Shown: piece by piece, positions 1 through 6,647 of the stretch
How positions within the stretch are numbered: position 1 is the first letter of the stretch
How the letters are laid out: every line of letters starts with the position of its first letter
Assembly (NCBI GenBank): GCA_947481115.1
Contig: CANKEI010000036.1
Location: 1 to 8,706, forward strand
From: a bacterium
GTDB taxonomy: Bacteria; Babelota; Babeliae; Babelales; JABDEC01
DNA length: 8,706 nucleotides
Direction: 5' to 3'
The notes under the pieces: model-generated
What the model saw: the letters and a program-made list of their open reading frames with translations, nothing else
Database searches by the model: none
What the model was told of the DNA's origin: nothing
Position numbers and translations under genes: made by a program

Positions 1-2
1 AC

Positions 3-30
3 TAATATATATATATTATATATAATAATA
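3..30. repeat. TA-rich simple repeat
   Basis: An almost pure alternating T/A tract with a few slips (TAATAATA at its right end). It is self-complementary and could melt or extrude easily, but no T-run or paired GC stem makes it a terminator. It lies at the window edge in gene-free DNA before nusA. Replication slippage is the simplest explanation. Confidence 0.7.
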
Positions 31-198
31 GTGGTTGAGTTACCGCTTTTGGCACAAAACCCCCAAAGTACTCCAATTGAAAAGAAACGCTCTTCACTTT
101 TTTGTAAATTTGCCGCATAGTATATTAGTCATTAAAGCTTTAAACTTTTGAATGTTTTGTTAGAATAAACATTATCAATCAGTTTTTAATTATCGTAG
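31..198. other. Gene-free leader upstream of nusA
   Basis: I see no credible coding sequence on either strand here. rimP, the usual gene before nusA, is not present. A TAG stop at 196-198 is in frame with nusA and abuts its first possible start codon, so nusA cannot extend upstream. The stretch is AT-rich, contains CCCCC and TTTTTT tracts, and shows no strong GC-paired stem. Confidence 0.5.
139..166 (+). promoter_or_regulatory. Weak sigma70-like promoter candidate for nusA-infB
   Basis: TAGAAT at 161-166 is a reasonable -10 hexamer. TTTAAA at 139-144 lies 16 bp upstream as a poor -35. The predicted start would fall near 172-174, giving a short leader of about 25-40 bases. The whole region is AT-rich, so chance matches are common and this is only a candidate. 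Confidence 0.25.
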
Positions 199-1296
199 TT
201 GTCTGGAATTGCTGTGAATCTTAGCGAAGTTATCCGCTCTCTTTCTGAAGAGCGCGGCCTGGACCCCAAGGTCATTGAGGGTATTATCTGCGACGGTGTA
301 CTATCCGCCTATGAAAAAAAATTACCTGACGTTGAATTGCGCGCATCGTTTGATCGCGCCACGGGTGAAGTTGTAATTGCGGTCAAGCGCCTAGCTGTGC
401 CCCAGGTAGTTGATGCTGGGCGGGAGATTTCAATCGACAAGGCGCGTCGTCTTGTGCCGGGTGCCGTTGAGGGTGACGCGGTTTGGGTGCCCGTAGACGC
501 TAAGGTTGGCAGGATTGAAATCTTAAAAGCTCGCCAGGTAATCGCAAGCAAGATTAAGGATGTTGAGACTCGTGAGGTCTATGAGGCGTTTAAAGATCGC
601 GTAAACACGATCGTACATGGCGTTGTGTATAAGTCTGAGAGTTCCGGAACCCTAATTAAAATCCAAGATACGTTGGCCTTTTTGCCAAACTCGCTCTCTA
701 TTCCAGGCGAAAAATTGGTTGTTGGGCATGCCATTAAAGCGCTTTTAAAAGAAGTTTTAGAGGATCCACGCGGCAAAAACCAGTTAGTGCTGGATCGCGC
801 ATCTGAACAATTTGTGCGCGAATTATTTTCCCTGGAGATTCCAGAAGTCTTCGAGCGTACTATTGAAATTAAAAAAATTGTGCGTACTGCTGGTTACAAA
901 TCTAAATTACTAGTGGTTTCGCATGACTTGAATGTTGACCCGGTCGGAACCTGTGTAGGTGTTGGTGGGTCGCGCATTAAGCCGATTCTTAAAGAGTTGG
1001 CCAATGAAAAAATCGATGTACTGGTACAAAGTCCGTCACTTGAAGATATGGTTAAATCTGCGCTGAAACCGGCCAAAATTGGGCGAGTTGAGATTTCTGG
1101 GTCTGGCGCAGCGCGAATATGGGTCGACGAGGATCAACGTGCGTTGGTGGTTGGTCGTCTAGGGCAAAACATTATGTTGGCATCGCGCTTGCTTGATATT
1201 GAGATTCAATTGGTTGGCAAAAATGAGATGCGCGAGCAAAATTTAGATCGAGATTTGTTGGATGACGTTGGATTATCCGACGCTGACAGCGAATAG
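199..1296 (+). CDS. nusA: Transcription termination/antitermination factor NusA (short form)
   Basis: NusA binds RNA polymerase and nascent RNA and modulates pausing, termination and antitermination. The 365-residue product has the core architecture: an N-terminal polymerase-binding domain (about 1-130), an S1 domain (about 135-200) and two KH domains (about 210-345). Diagnostic stretches are DPRGKNQLVLDR at 189-200, NVDPVGTCVGVGGSRI at 245-260 (KH1; the usual VGPKGSR reads VGVGGSR) and VVGRLGQNIMLASRLL at 317-331 (KH2). It is shorter than the ~495-residue E. coli protein because the C-terminal acidic-repeat domains are absent; only an acidic tail (DRDLLDDVGLSDADSE) remains. The start is uncertain. 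TTG at 199 directly follows an in-frame stop and has no clear Shine-Dalgarno; GTG at 214 has TGGA at 203-206 before it and would give a product 5 residues shorter. infB follows after 32 bases, probably co-transcribed. Family identity is certain. Confidence 0.95.
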   Translation: MSGIAVNLSEVIRSLSEERGLDPKVIEGIICDGVLSAYEKKLPDVELRASFDRATGEVVIAVKRLAVPQVVDAGREISIDKARRLVPGAVEGDAVWVPVDAKVGRIEILKARQVIASKIKDVETREVYEAFKDRVNTIVHGVVYKSESSGTLIKIQDTLAFLPNSLSIPGEKLVVGHAIKALLKEVLEDPRGKNQLVLDRASEQFVRELFSLEIPEVFERTIEIKKIVRTAGYKSKLLVVSHDLNVDPVGTCVGVGGSRIKPILKELANEKIDVLVQSPSLEDMVKSALKPAKIGRVEISGSGAARIWVDEDQRALVVGRLGQNIMLASRLLDIEIQLVGKNEMREQNLDRDLLDDVGLSDADSE

Positions 1297-1328
1297 TTTG
1301 AAAATATAACCGAGGATATTGGCGATAC

Positions 1329-3449
1329 ATGCGCATTTACGAACTTTCAAAACAGTCTGGTGTGCCCAGCAAAAAGATTTTAGATCTATTGAGCGAGGGC
1401 GGCTTTGAGGTTGCAAGCCATATGTCTGTTCTGGCTCCCGAGGCTCAAGCATATCTAGTGAAAAAGATGGCACCAGAGGCTTCAGTATCGTCACAACCAA
1501 GCGCGCTCCCTAAGGTAGAAAAAGTAGAATTTGTTGAGCTTGCGCCGCCGGTGGCTGCACCAATAATAGAAGCCGCTCCAGTGATTGCTAGAGAGACGCC
1601 AAGGGGTCCGGTTGTGAGCAATAATGGTAACCGAAATCGGCCAAATGGCGTTGTAACCAATGTTGGTCCGGGCGCATTGGCGCCAGATGGTCGACCAATG
1701 GTTAACTTATCTAAGGGTATCTCGGCAGTAGCAACTAACGGCAAAAAAATTATCTTAAAGCCGATGATTTTGAGCGATTTTGCAGAATTATTGGGTGTTG
1801 CTCCATCTGAACTTATCGTAGATCTATTGAAAACTGGCGTTGCTTGTAATCGAAATCAAGTTTTACCGGTTGATTTAATTGCCAGGGTAGTAAATCGCCT
1901 AGGGTTTGAAATCGATCGTCCAGACAAGACCAAGACTTCGATTACGTTAAATAAAAACAAAGAAATTAAGGTTGGCGAGCAGGTTAAGCGCCGCGATCCA
2001 ATCGTGGTTGTGGTAGGACATGTCGATCATGGTAAAACCACACTCTTGGATTTTATTCGCAAAACACGTGTAGCTTCACGTGAAGCTGGCGGTATTACGC
2101 AACATTTGGGCGCCTATAAAGTAGCTACATCGCATGGCGATATTGTTTTCTTAGACACGCCTGGACATGAAATATTTTCAGCAATTAGGTCGCGTGGCTT
2201 AGCTGTAGCAGATGTGGTGATCTTGGTGGTAGCTGGCGATGATGGCATTAAGCCGCAAACTATCGAAGCAATTGAATTCATCAAGCAAGTTGGCGCTGTG
2301 GTAGTTGTAGCCGTGAATAAAATGGATAAGGCCCCTATCGAGCGACTCGAGGTAATTCGGACGCAATTGTCACAATACGGCTTAATGCCAGAAGAGTGGG
2401 GCGGAGATGTCGTTTCTATTCCGATTTCAGCTAAAACTGGTCAGGGTGTAGATAAATTACTTGAAATGGTAGCCCTGCAAGCCGAAATGTTAGAGCTAAC
2501 CGCTGATCCTGAATTACCAGCCTGTGGCTACGTATTGGAATCGCATGTCAAAAAGGGTCGTGGCCCGGTAGCAACCTTTGTAGCACAACATGGTACGTTA
2601 AGACTGGGTGATTATTTCACCTGTGGTAAAACTCGTGGTCGTGTAGCTGCTTTGATTGACAACAATGATAAAAATTTAAACTTAGTTGGTGCATCTGAAC
2701 CGGTATTGATAGCTGGATTTGATGAAATTCCACGAGCTGGGGATTATTTGCAAGTAGTTGCAGTTGATGCACATCGTAAATCACTAGACAATGTAGTCAC
2801 GCAACAGCTTGGTAGTGTTGGTATGGGTATTGAGGTAACACCAGATACCATTAATATCATTATTAAGGCCGATGCTGATTCGTCTCGTGAAGCGATTTGT
2901 GATAGCATTGATAAGCTAAATAAAGGTAAAGATAAGTTAATTAAAATTGTCTCGACTAGCGTTGGTAATATTAGCGAAAAAGATATTATGTTGGCCAGTT
3001 CGGTGGGCGCTAAGATCTTTAGTTTTAATGTAAAAGTTGATCCACAAGCACGTGAATTGGCGCGTCAAAAAAAAGTTGAAGTTTTGAATTTTTCAATTAT
3101 TTATAAATTGATTGATGAATTGCAGGCCTTAATTGACAGTAAGCGTGTGGTTGAAATTAAAAAAGAAAAAATTGGTACACTTACAATTCGCAAAATTTTC
3201 GACATAAAGGGCGTTGGCGTGATTGCGGGCTTTGGTGTTCGTGATGGTTTTGTGACCAGCTCTAGCGAAGTTAAGGTTTTGCGTGGGCGCAGCTATGTTG
3301 GTGCCGGTTCAATTAAGAGTTTGCAAAGTGAGAAAAAATCAGTTAATAAAATCACATCTGGCTATGAAGGCGCCTTAATGGTTAAGGGTTTTGATGATTG
3401 GATGGTAGGCGACTTAGTTGAAATCTACGCAACTGTTAAGCCAGCATAA
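1329..3449 (+). CDS. infB: Translation initiation factor IF-2
   Basis: IF2 is the GTPase that recruits initiator fMet-tRNA to the 30S subunit and promotes subunit joining. Two IF2N-like domains are visible: residues 1-47, beginning MRIYELSKQSGVP, and about 140-195. They are joined by a Pro/Ala/Asn-rich linker (about 50-130). All G-domain motifs are intact: G1 GHVDHGKT (230-237), switch I GGITQH (254-259), G3 DTPGH (276-280), G4 NKMD (330-333) and G5 SAK (367-369). Domain II follows, then domain III and the C-terminal tRNA-binding barrel ending about 705 (GVIAGFGVRDG at 630-640). At 706 residues it is a normal bacterial length, with a shorter linker than E. coli IF2. ATG 1329 matches the expected IF2N start; GAGG at 1312-1315 is rather far away (13 bases). 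It follows nusA closely, the conserved nusA-infB order, but rbfA and truB do not follow. Confidence 0.98.
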   Translation: MRIYELSKQSGVPSKKILDLLSEGGFEVASHMSVLAPEAQAYLVKKMAPEASVSSQPSALPKVEKVEFVELAPPVAAPIIEAAPVIARETPRGPVVSNNGNRNRPNGVVTNVGPGALAPDGRPMVNLSKGISAVATNGKKIILKPMILSDFAELLGVAPSELIVDLLKTGVACNRNQVLPVDLIARVVNRLGFEIDRPDKTKTSITLNKNKEIKVGEQVKRRDPIVVVVGHVDHGKTTLLDFIRKTRVASREAGGITQHLGAYKVATSHGDIVFLDTPGHEIFSAIRSRGLAVADVVILVVAGDDGIKPQTIEAIEFIKQVGAVVVVAVNKMDKAPIERLEVIRTQLSQYGLMPEEWGGDVVSIPISAKTGQGVDKLLEMVALQAEMLELTADPELPACGYVLESHVKKGRGPVATFVAQHGTLRLGDYFTCGKTRGRVAALIDNNDKNLNLVGASEPVLIAGFDEIPRAGDYLQVVAVDAHRKSLDNVVTQQLGSVGMGIEVTPDTINIIIKADADSSREAICDSIDKLNKGKDKLIKIVSTSVGNISEKDIMLASSVGAKIFSFNVKVDPQARELARQKKVEVLNFSIIYKLIDELQALIDSKRVVEIKKEKIGTLTIRKIFDIKGVGVIAGFGVRDGFVTSSSEVKVLRGRSYVGAGSIKSLQSEKKSVNKITSGYEGALMVKGFDDWMVGDLVEIYATVKPA

Positions 3450-3473
3450 TAAATTTAAACCTGCCACTTGGTG

Positions 3474-3500
3474 TTGTTTGTTAATTGTGATATTTATAGT
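3474..3500 (+). promoter_or_regulatory. Weak promoter candidate before the glycosyltransferase gene
   Basis: TTGTTT (3474-3479) and TATAGT (3495-3500) resemble -35 and -10 boxes, but the 15-bp spacer is short for sigma70. The 80-base gap after infB contains no convincing terminator, so read-through from infB is equally likely. Low confidence. Confidence 0.2.
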
Positions 3501-3510
3501 TAATAAAATT

Positions 3511-3524
3511 AGGGGTAGTAACCC
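3511..3524 (+). promoter_or_regulatory. Ribosome-binding region with a tight hairpin
   Basis: AGGGG (3511-3515) is the only Shine-Dalgarno-like sequence before the gene starting near 3530. Part of it pairs with ACCC at 3521-3524 to form GGGT-AGTA-ACCC, a 4-bp stem with a 4-base loop. Linear spacing to ATG 3530 is 14 bases, longer than usual. Folding the hairpin would either shorten the effective distance or partly mask the site. Confidence 0.35.
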
Positions 3525-3529
3525 AATTG

Positions 3530-4513
3530 ATGGTATTTATTTTTGCATTTATTTTAGCATTTATAATTACATTTTTAATGACACCGGTTTTAATTTATTT
3601 AGCTAAAACTTGGCGCATCTTCGATTTGCCAGATGGACGCTTAAAACAGCACCATAACGCTATTCCCTATTTAGGCGGAGCAGCTGTATTTGTGGGCTTT
3701 GTATTTTCATTTATATTTTTTTCTGATCATAATTTATGGGCGCTCATGGCGCCCGTTTTATTACTAGCAATTCTCTTATTATTTTTGGGCTTGTGGGACG
3801 ATTTATATATTTTGTCGCCCAAAATAAAACTACTTGGACAATTAGTCGCTGTGAGCTTGTGTCTGTATGTTAATTTTTTACTTGGTGGTGATTTATGTAA
3901 TCGCACTATCATAGAAATGCTATTAATTGTCTTGTGGTTTTTGACGGTTATTAATGCTTTTAATTTAATCGATGTGATGGATGGATTAACTTCAATTGTT
4001 GCAATAATGTTCTGTGCAACATTAATATTTTTTGCCCTAAGTAATCAAAACTATTTTTTAATTACACTGTTAATTAGTTTAATTGGAGCATTAGCTGCGT
4101 TTCTGTTTTATAACTTTCCGCCCGCTAAAATTTACTTAGGTGATAGCGGTTCATTGATGCTAGGTGGGTTAATAGCATATTTACCTTTTACGATTAATTG
4201 GACGATTTACAATCAATTTGGATTTATTTTACCAATTGTTTTATTGGGTGTGCCATTATTAGAATTAGCTGGTTTGATTATAATTCGTAGCTATAAACAT
4301 TTGCCAATTTACCTGGGCAGCCCAGATCACTTTTCACATTACTTGCAAAAAAAGGGTTGGAGTCGTAAACAGATTTTAGGATTTACAGTTTGTTGCGCTA
4401 GCTTACTTGCAACAGTTTCAGTTAGTTTTTTTTTAAACATAATTAACTTAAAAAGCTTGATATTATTGGGCACTGTTTTCAACTTAGGATGGGGTTGGTT
4501 GATTTTCTTTTAA
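3530..4513 (+). CDS. Polyprenyl-phosphate GlcNAc-1-phosphate transferase-like membrane protein (WecA/TagO family)
   Basis: This family moves a sugar-1-phosphate from a UDP-sugar to undecaprenyl phosphate at the cytoplasmic face of the membrane, the first step of many cell-surface glycan pathways. The 327-residue product is almost entirely hydrophobic, with about 10-11 membrane segments. Family motifs are clear: DLPDGRLKQHHNAIPYLGG (32-50), the Mg-binding DD (90-91) in GLWDDLYILSPKIKLLGQ, NAFNLIDVMDGL (142-153) and NFPPAKIYLGDSGS (195-208). The DLPD opening and the DHFSHYL loop (266-272) fit WecA/TagO-like enzymes better than MraY; the classic HIHH motif is replaced by an H-x-SH variant. The sugar cannot be told from sequence. 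ATG 3530 is chosen; a TTG codon immediately before it (3527) would add one residue. The gene follows infB by 80 bases and ends at a convergent spacer. GC is visibly lower than in nusA. Confidence 0.88.
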   Translation: MVFIFAFILAFIITFLMTPVLIYLAKTWRIFDLPDGRLKQHHNAIPYLGGAAVFVGFVFSFIFFSDHNLWALMAPVLLLAILLLFLGLWDDLYILSPKIKLLGQLVAVSLCLYVNFLLGGDLCNRTIIEMLLIVLWFLTVINAFNLIDVMDGLTSIVAIMFCATLIFFALSNQNYFLITLLISLIGALAAFLFYNFPPAKIYLGDSGSLMLGGLIAYLPFTINWTIYNQFGFILPIVLLGVPLLELAGLIIIRSYKHLPIYLGSPDHFSHYLQKKGWSRKQILGFTVCCASLLATVSVSFFLNIINLKSLILLGTVFNLGWGWLIFF

Positions 4514-4531
4514 TTTGCGAATAAATCATTC

Positions 4532-4561
4532 TTGTTGCACAGGCACCTTTTCGCAACATGT
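4532..4561. repeat. Intergenic dyad repeat, copy 1
   Basis: TTGTTGCACA (4532-4541) and CGCAACATGT (4552-4561) bracket a short spacer. Within them TGTTGC (4533-4538) is complementary to GCAACA (4553-4558), so the unit is also a hairpin with a 14-base loop. The same two decamers recur 93 bases downstream at 4625-4656. Function is unknown. Confidence 0.6.
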
Positions 4562-4624
4562 TTTAACTATTTTATCGATAGATGCCAATAAATACCAACT
4601 AAATAGTTGTTGCTTTTGGTGGTT

Positions 4625-4656
4625 TTGTTGCACATTTGTCTTTGTGCGCAACATGT
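4625..4656. repeat. Intergenic dyad repeat, copy 2
   Basis: TTGTTGCACA (4625-4634) and CGCAACATGT (4647-4656) repeat copy 1 exactly at both ends, while the centre differs and is 2 bases longer. TGTTGC pairs with GCAACA and the stem can be extended across a bulge by ACA/TGT. A further TTGTTGC occurs at 4607-4613, and CAACTA-AA-TAGTTG (4596-4609) forms a small dyad between the copies. Confidence 0.6.
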
Positions 4657-4718
4657 AACACAATCATACTATACAAATTTATAGTCCTTCTGTGGTTAGT
4701 ATGGTTTGGACACTGCTT

Positions 4719-4757
4719 AATGAGGGCTGCCGCAATCAGCTCTCATTTCATTTTAAA
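4719..4757 (+). terminator. Rho-independent terminator after the glycosyltransferase gene
   Basis: AATGAGGGCTG (4719-4729) pairs with CAGCTCTCATT (4737-4747): 11 bp including one G-T wobble, with a 7-base loop. T-rich sequence follows on the + strand (TTTCATTTTA). The hairpin also abuts the stop codon of the convergent nfo gene, but the other side lacks a T-run, so it works best for + strand transcripts. Confidence 0.6.
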
Positions 4758-5659
4758 TATTCCGCTAATTTCAAATTTTTTAATAAATCATGATGCTTAG
4801 TTTCAAGCAAATTTACGATTATTTGCATATTATGTACATCATCTACTAATTCCTGTGTCTGAGGGGTTTCAAGCACCTTAGGGATATCAAATAAATGTGG
4901 ATCATTAAATAATAATTTAAAACCTAATTTGCCGATTTTACCTGCACCGATATGCTCGTGGCGATCAACGCGTGAATCAAGCGCTTGTTTAGAATCATTT
5001 ACATGAATAAATTTTAATAATTTGTAACCCAAATGTTTTCTAAATTCTGCCCAGGTTTTCTCATAACCTTCAGTTGTGCTTAAATCATATCCAGCAGCAT
5101 AGGCATGGCATGTGTCAAAGCAGATACCTATGCGTGATTGGTCTTTGATTTGTGAAATAATAGTCGCCAATTGTTCAAATTTATAACCAGTATTACGGCC
5201 TTGTCCAGCTGTGTTTTCTAATAGTAAGCTAGTTTTGCCAGTAGTAGATCCCAAAGCACTATTAATGTTTTGAGCGATTAGTTTTAAGCACTCTGCTTCT
5301 GGCGTGCCTAAGCCATTTCCGGGGTGTAAGATTAGATATGGTATTTGTAATAACTCGCAACGTTGTAATTCTGTGATTAAACTTTTTAAAGATTTATGAT
5401 TGATTTCATGGTTTGGTGCGCCGATATTAATTAAATAGCTGGCATGTGCCGCGATATATTTTATACCGGAGTTTTTAAAAGTCGTTTGAAAGAGTAGTGC
5501 ATCATCAGTTGTAATTTCTTTAGCATGCCATTGACGATTGCTTTTAGTGAAAATCTGAATAGCAGTGCACCCAATACTATCGCCACGAATTATGGCCTGT
5601 TCTAAGCCGCCGGCAATCGACATATGTGCACCTAGCAATAGTTTATGTTTGGTGGACAT
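4748..5659 (-). CDS. nfo: Endonuclease IV (AP endonuclease)
   Basis: Endonuclease IV cleaves the backbone 5' of abasic sites and removes blocked 3' ends in base-excision repair, using a trinuclear zinc centre in a TIM barrel. The 303-residue product is close to the usual ~285 and starts with the family signature LGAHMSIAGG. By family motif matching, all nine expected metal ligands are present: H72, H112 (HPGN), E148 (LLENTAGQG), D182 and H185 (GICFDTCHAYAAGYD), H219 (FIHVNDSK), D232 and H234 (RVDRHEHIG) and E264 (LETP). ATG at 5659-5657 has a good AGGAG (5670-5666 on the - strand) 6 bases upstream. It is divergent from thyX across 80 bp and convergent with the glycosyltransferase gene. Identity is secure. 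Confidence 0.97.
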   Translation of the reverse strand: MSTKHKLLLGAHMSIAGGLEQAIIRGDSIGCTAIQIFTKSNRQWHAKEITTDDALLFQTTFKNSGIKYIAAHASYLINIGAPNHEINHKSLKSLITELQRCELLQIPYLILHPGNGLGTPEAECLKLIAQNINSALGSTTGKTSLLLENTAGQGRNTGYKFEQLATIISQIKDQSRIGICFDTCHAYAAGYDLSTTEGYEKTWAEFRKHLGYKLLKFIHVNDSKQALDSRVDRHEHIGAGKIGKLGFKLLFNDPHLFDIPKVLETPQTQELVDDVHNMQIIVNLLETKHHDLLKNLKLAEYLK

Positions 5660-5679
5660 CTTCCACTCCTGGTTAAATT

Positions 5680-5720
5680 GTTTTAATATTTAATATATGT
5701 AAATTTTTTTATATTAAAAC
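5680..5720. promoter_or_regulatory. AT-rich dyad in the divergent nfo-thyX promoter region
   Basis: GTTTTAATAT (5680-5689) is a perfect inverted copy of ATATTAAAAC (5711-5720), separated by 21 AT-rich bases. The arms sit 20-40 bases upstream of both start codons, so the element lies where both promoters must be. TATATT at 5710-5715 could serve as a -10 for thyX. Candidate operator or simply a palindromic AT-rich promoter; no regulator can be named. Confidence 0.45.
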
Positions 5721-5739
5721 TATCGGGCTGGGAGTATTT

Positions 5740-6471
5740 ATGGAATTGAGTCTTAAAGAACTTGGAAGTGGTGTGATTTCAGCACAAGAAATTAGTGTTA
5801 ATTCTAGAATATTAGATCCGTTAGGCGACCATATTAGTTCAGTGGAACTGGTGCGTGTTTCCGGTACAGATATCGATATTGTAAATGCTGCTCGAGTATC
5901 ATTTGGTAAACAAGTTACAATATTAGATCCCAAAGACATTAAGTTGATAAATTATTTGATGCAGCATGGGCATACTAGTCCTTTTGAGCACAATCAACTA
6001 TCGTTTAGAATTAAGACACCTATTTTTGTTGCAAGACAATGGATGCGTCATCGTATGAATTCTTATAACGAAATTAGTTATCGTTATGTCGAAGTTCAAG
6101 ACGAGTTTTATACCCCAACTGATTGGCGTTTCCAAGATCAAAATAACCGTCAGGCTTCACATGGTGTATTTCAGAATACAGAATTAACGGCACAGTATCG
6201 TGCGCAAATTAGTTCTGCGCTTAAGACTTATCATGATCTATTGGCATCTGGTGTTTGTCGTGAACAAGCGCGCGGTATTTTACCTGTTTGTATTTATACA
6301 CAATTTATATTCACTTGTAATTTACATTCATTAATGCACTTTTTAAAATTACGCTTATCACCCGGCGCACAACATGAAATTAAGGTGTACGCTAAAGGCA
6401 TGTTAGAGTTAGCTGAACCATATTTTCCGATAGCCTTACAAGCTTGGCGTAAATATCACCAACCAGAGTAA
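5740..6471 (+). CDS. thyX: FAD-dependent thymidylate synthase ThyX
   Basis: ThyX methylates dUMP to dTMP with methylene-tetrahydrofolate, using FAD and NADPH; it replaces or accompanies ThyA. The 243-residue product has a normal family length. The ThyX signature RHR-x7-S is complete: R103-H104-R105 to S113 in RHRMNSYNEIS. Other family stretches are ARVSF (51-55), HTSPFEH (78-84), CREQARGILP (173-182) and NLHSLMHFLKLR (194-205). ATG 5740 has GGGAG (5730-5734) at 5-base spacing, so the start is well supported. An AT-only hairpin follows the stop. It is divergent from nfo, a pairing that links dTMP supply with repair of abasic sites, though co-regulation is only inferred. Confidence 0.97.
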   Translation: MELSLKELGSGVISAQEISVNSRILDPLGDHISSVELVRVSGTDIDIVNAARVSFGKQVTILDPKDIKLINYLMQHGHTSPFEHNQLSFRIKTPIFVARQWMRHRMNSYNEISYRYVEVQDEFYTPTDWRFQDQNNRQASHGVFQNTELTAQYRAQISSALKTYHDLLASGVCREQARGILPVCIYTQFIFTCNLHSLMHFLKLRLSPGAQHEIKVYAKGMLELAEPYFPIALQAWRKYHQPE

Positions 6472-6477
6472 AATTTT

Positions 6478-6503
6478 AAGATATAAAAACTTTATATCTT
6501 TTC
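6478..6503 (+). terminator. AT-only hairpin after thyX, possible terminator
   Basis: AAGATATAAA (6478-6487) pairs perfectly with TTTATATCTT (6491-6500) around a 3-base loop, followed by TTC. It lies 7 bases after the thyX stop. The stem contains a single GC pair and the T-run is short, so it would be a weak terminator or a 3'-end stabiliser. Confidence 0.4.
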
Positions 6504-6647
6504 AGTGGACAAAACCGATTGCGATTAATGCCAGTTAGATAATTAATTTATGTAGCGCCGGATAGGCTTTCTACCTTTATATATCGCAAAGACTGCAAGA
6601 TCTATTATTGAATTCGCATTATAATTAACTACTCATTGGATGCAATT
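6504..6647. other. Spacer between thyX and the RHH-type gene
   Basis: No convincing gene, tRNA or strong hairpin was seen. The region contains a slightly more GC-rich patch (GCGCCGGATAGG at 6555-6566) in otherwise AT-rich DNA. It is the 3' flank of both converging genes. No clear terminator for the - strand gene could be found. Confidence 0.4.

Noticed and set aside
1445..1744. Open frame on the - strand inside infB
   Set aside because: It lies wholly within the IF2 linker region, its translation is low-complexity and no motif is seen; infB on the other strand is certain.
3418..3606. Open frame on the + strand spanning the infB end and the glycosyltransferase start
   Set aside because: It overlaps both real genes out of frame, has no Shine-Dalgarno sequence and no recognisable domain.
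4514..4747. CRISPR array in the spacer with repeated TTGTTGC motifs
   Set aside because: Only two full units, with unequal centres and no regular repeat-spacer pattern; no cas genes are present.
6550..6615. Possible tRNA in the thyX downstream spacer
   Set aside because: No 7-bp acceptor stem pairing and no GTTCRA T-loop sequence could be found.
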